44,148 bases of DNA from Thermodesulfobacteriota bacterium (GTDB taxonomy: Bacteria; Desulfobacterota_D; UBA1144): the NCBI GenBank assembly GCA_030835345.1, contig JAURPH010000007.1, positions 77,542 to 121,689 of the forward strand, in the 5' to 3' direction. A program made the translations under genes and the position numbers. This document shows positions 38,231-44,148 of the stretch, piece by piece (the first letter of the stretch is position 1; the number at the start of each line of letters is the position of its first letter). Under the pieces are notes generated by a model, which had not been told where the DNA came from, ran no database searches, and saw only the letters and a program-made list of their open reading frames with translations.

Positions 38231-38583
38231 TTGGTATTAACCCATTCCTTAACCCAATCTGAAAGGTCGGGATATATTTCAATAAGTGTTTTTTTTTCTT
38301 TCATTGGTGTTGAATAAAAAAGCTGCATACCATACTCATCTAGTGATTTTACAATTTCCCTTTTTTTCTCGGGCAAAGAAACATAACCTCTTTTACATTG
38401 AACTCCAAACCATGTTCTGGAGTTATTTTTTTTATTAAATAGCCCAAAGATTATATCCGCAGTCCCCTTACTACCTCTGCTCTCAATTGCATAAAACTTT
38501 AAATTATTGAATTTAGATAAAAGTTCTTGGATATATGCATTTGTTTTTTTCTCAAAAATATAACCTTTTCTATACTGCGACAT
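38227..38583 (-). CDS. Hjc-like PD-(D/E)XK nuclease-fold protein
   Basis: 118 residues with the layout of the archaeal Holliday-junction resolvase/restriction-nuclease fold: RKGYIFEKK (Glu11), SRGSKGTADIIFG (Asp43) and WFGVQCKRG (Gln62-x-Lys64). The second acidic residue of the catalytic motif is Gln here, which occurs in some families of this fold. The chain could be a resolvase-like or structure-specific nuclease, or an inactive relative; function is inference. It shares its stop with yebC. Confidence 0.7.
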   Translation of the reverse strand: MSQYRKGYIFEKKTNAYIQELLSKFNNLKFYAIESRGSKGTADIIFGLFNKKNNSRTWFGVQCKRGYVSLPEKKREIVKSLDEYGMQLFYSTPMKEKKTLIEIYPDLSDWVKEWVNTN

Positions 38584-38652
38584 CTAACTTTATTGATATT
38601 AATCTATAATGTGAATAAATCATAACTAATGTATTCTATATTTTAGTTTAAA

Positions 38653-39261
38653 ATGAAAATTCAGTTAATAAGACATTGCGAGACCGAATGGAACAGACTT
38701 GAAAGATGCCAGGGGATAAGCGATATAGAGTTAAACAGTAATGGTATAGAACAGTCTATATTGTTGAAGAATTTTTATTTAGATAAACATATTGATTTAA
38801 TATTCAGCAGTGATTTAAAGAGAACAATGCAAACTACATTAGAGATTAATAAAAATCTTAAATCTAATATAATTCAAACCGAAGAATTAAGAGAAATGGA
38901 CCAAGGAGATTTTGAAGGACTTTCTTTTTCCTATATAAGAAAGAATTTTGCTTCACAGTTATTAGAATGGAGAAGTAATCCTAAAAAGTTTAGAATTCCA
39001 AATGGAGAAACCTTAGGTGAGGTTCAAGATAGAGCATTGGCTTTTATGGAGAGCCTTTTTATTAAATATAAAAGCTTTAAAAATATAATTATTGTAAGTC
39101 ATAATTTAGTAATAGCTTCAATACTTTGTTATTACTCAAATCGTGATTTAAAAGATTTTGCTGATTTTACATTAGATTCGGGTTCTATTAGTACATTAAT
39201 GTATAGTAATGATAAAATTTCAATAGAGGAAATTAATTACACTAAACACTTAGTTAGATGA
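38653..39261 (+). CDS. Histidine phosphatase (phosphoglycerate mutase-like)
   Basis: 202 residues. Catalytic motif LIRHCETEWN with His8 near the N-terminus, the acid region ELREMDQGDFEGLSF, and the second His in IIVSHNLV. A phosphatase of the broad-specificity or CobC/GpmB-like branch; substrate unknown. Cys replaces the usual Gly in the RHG motif. The stop overlaps the argS start by 4 bp. Confidence 0.88.
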   Translation: MKIQLIRHCETEWNRLERCQGISDIELNSNGIEQSILLKNFYLDKHIDLIFSSDLKRTMQTTLEINKNLKSNIIQTEELREMDQGDFEGLSFSYIRKNFASQLLEWRSNPKKFRIPNGETLGEVQDRALAFMESLFIKYKSFKNIIIVSHNLVIASILCYYSNRDLKDFADFTLDSGSISTLMYSNDKISIEEINYTKHLVR

Positions 39262-40892
39262 TAAAAGAATTAATAAAAGATAGAATTTATAAATCTGTAA
39301 GTCCACTTTTTGAGGATATAGATTTTGACTTAAACCATATAGATTTGGATCTCACAAAGAATCCTATGCATGGAGATTTTGCCACAAATCTAGCACTAAA
39401 ATTTGCAAAAAGAATTAGTCTTAAACCCATGGATCTTGGAAATAAAATCTCAATTTTATTAAAAAATCAAAATAGTGATATTTTTGCATCTGTAGAATGT
39501 ATTAACCCAGGTTTTATAAATTTGAAATTAAAATTGTCAGTATTCCATGATTGTTTATCAAATATCTTTGTTGAACGCCAATATTATGGCTCTGGATCAA
39601 AGAAAAACGAAAAGGTTTTGGTTGAGTTTGTTTCAGCGAATCCAACAGGTCTTTTGCATTTAGGGCACTTGCGTAATGCTGCTGTGGGCGACTCTTTGGC
39701 AAGAATTTTAGAATTTGATGGTTATCAAACCGAGAAAGAATATTATATAAACGATTACGGGAATCAAATTAAACTTTTAGGTGAATCTCTAAAGATTAGA
39801 ATAGCAAATATTCTAGGAGATGAATTGGAAATGCCCGAAGATGGATATCATGGGGAATATCTTAAAGAAATTGCCCAAAATTTTATCGATAATAATTCAA
39901 GTATAGATCAGGCCAAAGATATTGAACTCTTATCATCATATGCAAAAGAGAAACTTCTAAATGAAATAAAAAATGATTTACAATTAATCGATGTTACTTT
40001 TGATAATTGGTTTTCAGAAACATCCGAGGTTCATCATACCAAACTTCTTGAAGATACTTTAAAAAATTTAAGAGATCTAAATGTTACATATGAGAAAGAT
40101 GATGCTGAGTGGATAAAAACATCCGAGCATGGAGATAATGATGACTGGGTAATTATCAAAAAAAATAAATTAACAACTTATTTTTTGAATGACATTGCTT
40201 ATCATCGAAATAAATTCTCACGTGGATATTCTAAAATAATTAATGTTTGGGGAGCCGATCATCATAGTCATGTCTCAAGATTAAATGCAGCTATGAAAAG
40301 CCTCAGCTTCGATAATGACAAATTACAGTTTGTAATGATTCAATTCGTTAGGCTACTAAGAGATGGTCAGGATATTTCAATGTCTAAAAGATCAGGAGAA
40401 TATACAACTATTAGGGATTTGTTAGCTGAAGTAAATAAAGATGTAGTTAGATTTATAATGGTTATGAGAAGTTCTGATAGTCATTTTGATTTTGACCTAG
40501 GTAGATGTTTAGAGGATTCTGATGATAATCCTGTTTTTTACATACAATATGCAAATGCAAGAATTTCAAGTATTTTAGAAAAAGTAAATATTCATGATTA
40601 CGATTTAACAAAAACTAAATATTTAACTAATGATAAAGAAATATCATTAATAAAAAAAATTATTTCATTCAAAGAAGTAATCGAAGAGTCCTCTAAAACC
40701 ATGTCACCTCATAAAATTTCCTTTTATCTTCAGGATTTAGCTAGAGATTTCCACTCTTATTATAAATCAGTAAAGATATTAGATGAGAATCAATCACATC
40801 TTGAAGCACGTTTGATTTTGATACTTGTTGTAAAAGAGATTTTAATTAATGGGTTAAAATTATTAGGAGCTTCTTCACCGGAAAACATGTAG
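39258..40892 (+). CDS. argS: Arginyl-tRNA synthetase
   Basis: 544 residues, class I synthetase charging tRNA-Arg. An N-terminal additional domain (about 1-110) precedes the HIGH motif in ANPTGLLHLGHLRN at 128-141 and the KMSKS-like ISMSKRSG. The C-terminal helical anticodon-binding part includes YIQYANARISSIL. Coupled to the phosphatase upstream, and ending directly before the phosphatidyltransferase. Confidence 0.96.
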   Translation: MIKELIKDRIYKSVSPLFEDIDFDLNHIDLDLTKNPMHGDFATNLALKFAKRISLKPMDLGNKISILLKNQNSDIFASVECINPGFINLKLKLSVFHDCLSNIFVERQYYGSGSKKNEKVLVEFVSANPTGLLHLGHLRNAAVGDSLARILEFDGYQTEKEYYINDYGNQIKLLGESLKIRIANILGDELEMPEDGYHGEYLKEIAQNFIDNNSSIDQAKDIELLSSYAKEKLLNEIKNDLQLIDVTFDNWFSETSEVHHTKLLEDTLKNLRDLNVTYEKDDAEWIKTSEHGDNDDWVIIKKNKLTTYFLNDIAYHRNKFSRGYSKIINVWGADHHSHVSRLNAAMKSLSFDNDKLQFVMIQFVRLLRDGQDISMSKRSGEYTTIRDLLAEVNKDVVRFIMVMRSSDSHFDFDLGRCLEDSDDNPVFYIQYANARISSILEKVNIHDYDLTKTKYLTNDKEISLIKKIISFKEVIEESSKTMSPHKISFYLQDLARDFHSYYKSVKILDENQSHLEARLILILVVKEILINGLKLLGASSPENM

Positions 40893-41669
40893 ATGGATTA
40901 TATATTAGAGAACCTACATATTGTTTACTTGTTTATTATCCTTCTTTTTATAGCTTTTTGGATTAAATCAAGGGTTACAAATTCTTTCAATATTGATAAA
41001 GAAATATTTCATAATGCCAAAAGTGCCACGAAAAACCCTGAGGGATATAAAGACAAAACCATGATATCAAATTTTTACAAAGATTGGTGGTGCTACATGA
41101 TTGAACCATCTGAAAATTTACTAATTAAAAATAATATTTCACCTAATACCATTACTATTGTCTCACTTTTTATATCTTTAATAACGGCTTGTATATATTC
41201 CCAAGGATATATATTCACCGGATCAGTTTTCTTATTAGCTGGTTCCACATTTGATATGTTAGATGGACGGGTTGCAAGGAAGACAAATTCAGAATCTACT
41301 CTTGGTTCTTTTATGGATAGCTGTTTTGATAGGTTTTCTGAAATTTTTATAATGGTTGGATTATTTATCTATTATTTTCCAGATATTTTTTGCTATGTAA
41401 TAATGGTTGCTTCTCTTTTTAGTTTAACCGTAAGTTATGTGAAAGCCGCAGCTGATAATTTAGGGTTGAGTTCTAATGTGGGGTTGATGCAAAGAGCTGA
41501 TAGAGTAGTTTATTTAGGAGTAGGTGGAATAATAAGTGGTTTTTGTGAATATTTTAATATAATTTTCTTCAATTCTAGTCATCTATTATTTATGGGAGTA
41601 ATTGTTATTATTGGAATATTTTCATTTACAACTACAATACAAAGATTGTTATATGCAATGAAGCAATAA
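40893..41669 (+). CDS. CDP-alcohol phosphatidyltransferase
   Basis: 258 residues in the membrane. The full family motif D-x2-DG-x2-AR-x8-G-x3-D-x3-D is at 121-146 (Asp121, Asp124, Asp142, Asp146). There is an extra N-terminal membrane helix (about 7-25) and about five further helices. It attaches a phosphatidyl group from CDP-diacylglycerol to an alcohol. With an inositol-3-phosphate synthase in the same window, inositol phosphate is a possible acceptor; glycerol phosphate or serine are not excluded. Confidence 0.9.
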   Translation: MDYILENLHIVYLFIILLFIAFWIKSRVTNSFNIDKEIFHNAKSATKNPEGYKDKTMISNFYKDWWCYMIEPSENLLIKNNISPNTITIVSLFISLITACIYSQGYIFTGSVFLLAGSTFDMLDGRVARKTNSESTLGSFMDSCFDRFSEIFIMVGLFIYYFPDIFCYVIMVASLFSLTVSYVKAAADNLGLSSNVGLMQRADRVVYLGVGGIISGFCEYFNIIFFNSSHLLFMGVIVIIGIFSFTTTIQRLLYAMKQ

Positions 41670-42011
41670 CTATTTATTACTTTCTTTAATTCTAGATGCT
41701 TTTTTAGATAGTCCCCTAATATAGTAAAGTTTTGCTCTTCTTACTCTACCTTTTCTGAGTACTTTAATCTTTTCAATTTGTTTGGAGTGAATTGGGAAGA
41801 TTCTTTCTGTTCCAACACCATATGAAATTTTCCTTACTGTGAAAGTTTCTTTTATACTTGTCCCTTTTCTAGATATTACTAAGCCTTCAAAAATTTGAAT
41901 TCTTTCTTTTTGGCCTTCCTTAATTTTATAATAAACACTTACAGTATCACCAGCTTTAAAGCTTGGCACTTCCTGCAAACTATCTTTTTCTATTAAATCA
42001 ATTTCATTCAT
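41670..42011 (-). CDS. rplS: 50S ribosomal protein L19
   Basis: 113 residues. [33 protein letters not shown] and the C-terminal [21 protein letters not shown] are diagnostic. Last gene of the rpsP operon. Its stop abuts the stop of the convergent phosphatidyltransferase with no spare base. Confidence 0.97.
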   Translation of the reverse strand: MNEIDLIEKDSLQEVPSFKAGDTVSVYYKIKEGQKERIQIFEGLVISRKGTSIKETFTVRKISYGVGTERIFPIHSKQIEKIKVLRKGRVRRAKLYYIRGLSKKASRIKESNK

Positions 42012-42019
42012 ACTAACAC

Positions 42020-43312
42020 CTAAAATTTACACCCTAATAATCTATCCAATATTATAGCTACTGCACTTCTAACTGACAAATGGTTGTATTCATAATACCC
42101 ACCCACAGGCTTTAAAATATAGTCGGCAGACTCTAAAGTACTTTTAGTTAGTCCCCAACCAGTTCCAAATATTATTAAAACAGGCTTATCAATATTTAAG
42201 ATACGATCTCTTAAAGTAGAGTAGCTCGTCATATTATGCACCATTCTTGCATCTGTTGCAATTGTGATTGGTCTAACACCATGCTTTGCTCTAATTTCAC
42301 GAATTGCACTATTAAGTGAATTCTTCAATATTATTTTATCGATAGATGAATGTTTGGTGTTGTCATTCTTTCTTACCTTCTCATTCGACCAATATTGAAT
42401 GACTTTTTCAGCAAGCATCCTTTGTTCTTTAACTGGATGAGTAATGAAATATTTATTTATACCATAGGTATTAGCAGACCTTGCGATATCTTGTATATCT
42501 AGATTTGTAAGAGATGTCTTAATTGTCTCGCCTTTTATGTTTTCTATAGGGTAGTGGACAAGGGCAATATAAATATTTTTATTTATAATTTCTTTTTTTA
42601 TGCTCTTAAGCTGATTTGACTCTTCTAGACTAATTTTTGTGTTCTCGAGTAAATCTTCTCTTTTCTTCAGGGTTGTAACTAAAGAAGTTTTTCTAAGATG
42701 TTTTTTAATATTTGCATGATTTCCAGATAAAAGAATATTTGGGACTTTTTTACCTCTATATATTTTAGGTCTTGTATAAACTGGACCTTTCAACATAGAC
42801 TCCATAAGGCTATCAGATGTAACAGAATTCTCGTTACCGACTACTCCCTTTATCATTCTTGCTACAGAATCAATTAAAACACAAGCTGCTAGCTCGCCAC
42901 CAGTTAAAACATAATCACCTATAGAAACTTCTAAATCACAATATTCATCAATAATTCTTTGGTCATATCCTTCATATCTTCCACATACAATAGTAATATT
43001 TTTTTCACTAGATAATGATATTGCCAAATCATTTGTTAATTTTGTACCTTTTGGACTAGTAAATATAAATTTTGTATTTGGATTCAATGTTTTTATTCTT
43101 TTAAATAATTTGTAACTTTTTTCATAGGAAAGTACCATTCCTGGCTCTATTCCATATTGTTCGTCGTCAATTCTGTCGCCTTGACTTAAATCATTAATGA
43201 GCGAGAAGTGATTTATATTTATTAATTTATTTTTAACTGCATTAGAGACTATTCCATATTTAGTGGCTTCTTTTATTATTCTCGGAAATGTAGATACAGT
43301 ATTAATTTTCAT
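42020..43312 (-). CDS. trmD: TrmD tRNA (guanine37-N1)-methyltransferase fused to a second SPOUT methyltransferase domain
   Basis: 430 residues. Residues 1-235 are TrmD, which methylates G37 of t[14 protein letters not shown] at 110-120, the knot [15 protein letters not shown] at 130-144, Arg152, catalytic Asp167 and [13 protein letters not shown]. Residues from about 245 form a second alpha/beta-knot methyltransferase-like domain ([42 protein letters not shown]), a fusion known from deltaproteobacteria and relatives. The usual Gly-rich YGGGPGM loop reads YGIEPGM. Overlaps rimM by 4 bp. Confidence 0.93.
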   Translation of the reverse strand: MKINTVSTFPRIIKEATKYGIVSNAVKNKLININHFSLINDLSQGDRIDDEQYGIEPGMVLSYEKSYKLFKRIKTLNPNTKFIFTSPKGTKLTNDLAISLSSEKNITIVCGRYEGYDQRIIDEYCDLEVSIGDYVLTGGELAACVLIDSVARMIKGVVGNENSVTSDSLMESMLKGPVYTRPKIYRGKKVPNILLSGNHANIKKHLRKTSLVTTLKKREDLLENTKISLEESNQLKSIKKEIINKNIYIALVHYPIENIKGETIKTSLTNLDIQDIARSANTYGINKYFITHPVKEQRMLAEKVIQYWSNEKVRKNDNTKHSSIDKIILKNSLNSAIREIRAKHGVRPITIATDARMVHNMTSYSTLRDRILNIDKPVLIIFGTGWGLTKSTLESADYILKPVGGYYEYNHLSVRSAVAIILDRLLGCKF

Positions 43313-43815
43313 AGCTCGGCCAAATTTACAATATTTTTAATAGTAATTTTTTTATTTTGTATATTAACATTAATAATAAAAGATTCGTTAAATGGGACAA
43401 GAAATGTTTTCTCTTTATTTTGAATTTCTAATATTGAACCATTTGATGAATCAATAATTCTAATAATTTTCCCATAAATTATTTCATTTTCATCTATTGC
43501 ATTGCATTCAACTAATTCATCATTATAAAACTCATCTTTCTCAAGGATTGGGAGGTTCTTATTTTCAATAAAGATCTCAGATATTCCCTTTAGTTCTTCA
43601 ATAAATTTTTTACTTTCAGAATCAATTTCTAGTAGATATTTATTTTTTTCATTAGACTTTATTTTGAATTTAACGGAAAATCTTTCACCATCTTTTTTAA
43701 GTATGAAACTGTCAATTGATTTTATAGTGGTGTTATTTTTAGTAGATGAAGTGAATTCTATTAGATCTTTGGAATATTTATCTTTCCTAATAATTCCAAT
43801 TTTAGAAAAAGACAT
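43309..43815 (-). CDS. rimM: 16S rRNA-processing protein RimM
   Basis: 168 residues. Assists 30S head maturation. The sequence is divergent, but the PRC-barrel half is readable (EFYNDELVECNAIDENEIIYGKIIRI), and the operon position between khpA and trmD makes the call firm. Very rich in Lys, Ile, Asn and Glu. Confidence 0.87.
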   Translation of the reverse strand: MSFSKIGIIRKDKYSKDLIEFTSSTKNNTTIKSIDSFILKKDGERFSVKFKIKSNEKNKYLLEIDSESKKFIEELKGISEIFIENKNLPILEKDEFYNDELVECNAIDENEIIYGKIIRIIDSSNGSILEIQNKEKTFLVPFNESFIINVNIQNKKITIKNIVNLAEL

Positions 43816-43821
43816 TTAAAT

Positions 43822-44061
43822 TTATTCGATAATCTCAAGAACTGCTCTTCTTTTATCTTTAGCAGCAGCAGCACCTAGCAAAGTTCTAATGGCTTTTGCA
43901 GTTTTACCTTGTTTTCCAATTATCTTTCCAAGATCATCTTTTGCAACTCTTAGCTCATATACAGTTGTAGAGCCACCCGCAACTTCTGTTATCTCAATAT
44001 CATCAGGACTATCAACTAATGAGCTTACAATCAATTTAATTAAATCAGATACCTTATCCAT
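43822..44061 (-). CDS. khpA: KH-domain RNA-binding protein KhpA
   Basis: 79 residues, a single KH fold. LGKIIGKQGKTAKAIRTLLGAAAAK contains the GxxG loop (GKQG) that grips RNA. The standard partner gene between rpsP and rimM. A GAGGGAATATT sequence precedes the ATG as ribosome site. Confidence 0.94.
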   Translation of the reverse strand: MDKVSDLIKLIVSSLVDSPDDIEITEVAGGSTTVYELRVAKDDLGKIIGKQGKTAKAIRTLLGAAAAKDKRRAVLEIIE

Positions 44062-44118
44062 AATATTCCCTCTTTTCCAGATTATACATTATATGAAGTT
44101 AATTAATCTACTGTTAAC

Positions 44119-44148
44119 TTATTCTTTTGCCTCTTCAGCAGGTGCAGC
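44119..44148 (-). CDS. rpsP: 30S ribosomal protein S16, last nine codons (cut by right edge)
   Basis: The minus strand at the right edge reads an open frame ending AAPAEEAKE and a TAA stop at 44119-44121. An Ala/Glu-rich tail is common at the end of S16, and rpsP is the expected gene before khpA-rimM-trmD-rplS. Identity rests on gene order. Confidence 0.65.
   Translation of the reverse strand, partial: AAPAEEAKE

Overview
The window is a gene-dense, visibly A+T-rich stretch of bacterial chromosome. It holds about 46 protein genes, mostly housekeeping. No intergenic gap exceeds about 150 bp, and I see no rRNA, tRNA, CRISPR array, prophage or insertion sequence. Intergenic space is minimal: many genes overlap by 1-20 bp and several convergent pairs share stop codons or abut. 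This suggests a streamlined, probably marine, free-living bacterium, but that is inference. Several traits point to a lineage of deltaproteobacterial type in the old, broad sense: b' and b ATP synthase subunits with the F1 genes but without a and c, TrmD fused to a second SPOUT methyltransferase domain, and a yacL-ispD-ispF block. I cannot name the taxon from sequence alone.

Layout. 1-2.5 kb: nrdA (cut by the left edge) and nrdB, a ribonucleotide reductase whose small subunit has Phe at the radical-tyrosine position (class Ic type). 2.5-3.4 kb: an unknown lipoprotein and a four-helix membrane protein. 3.4-4.9 kb (minus): a nitroreductase-like protein coupled to a 63-residue unknown. 4.9-9.6 kb: pyrE, then (minus) an RND efflux pump and its adaptor. 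9.7-13.5 kb: HU, then (minus) Mn-type sod, ilvD and coaBC in one operon. 13.6-16.7 kb (minus): yacL-like PIN/TRAM protein, ispD, ispF, speB. 16.8-20.2 kb: purB, a DsbA-like lipoprotein and gshA. 20.2-21.9 kb (minus): a ClC channel/exchanger with CBS domains.

22-28.9 kb: a CPA2 cation/proton antiporter overlapping an ATP synthase operon (b', b, delta, alpha, gamma, beta and a naturally short epsilon). 28.9-31 kb (minus): rplM, rpsI and inositol-3-phosphate synthase. 31.1-35.4 kb: an Rrf2 regulator with sufB, sufC, sufD and a Rieske ferredoxin, without sufS. 35.5-38.6 kb: a histone H1-like Lys/Ala repeat protein, rho (minus), yebC, and an Hjc-like nuclease fold protein (minus). 38.6-41.7 kb: a histidine phosphatase, argS and a CDP-alcohol phosphatidyltransferase. 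41.7-44.1 kb (minus): the classic rpsP-khpA-rimM-trmD-rplS ribosome operon, with only the tail of rpsP inside the window.

Functional themes are oxygen and thiol stress handling (Mn-SOD beside an Fe-S dehydratase, Suf, GshA, DsbA-like protein), ion-gradient energetics (antiporter plus ATP synthase), translation, and possibly inositol-lipid synthesis (inositol-3-phosphate synthase plus a CDP-alcohol phosphatidyltransferase, about 10 kb apart). The points most worth checking are the Phe-type NrdB, the epsilon subunit lacking its C-terminal helices, the nitroreductase-like two-gene cassette, the repeat-built histone-like gene, and the Hjc-like protein at the yebC locus.
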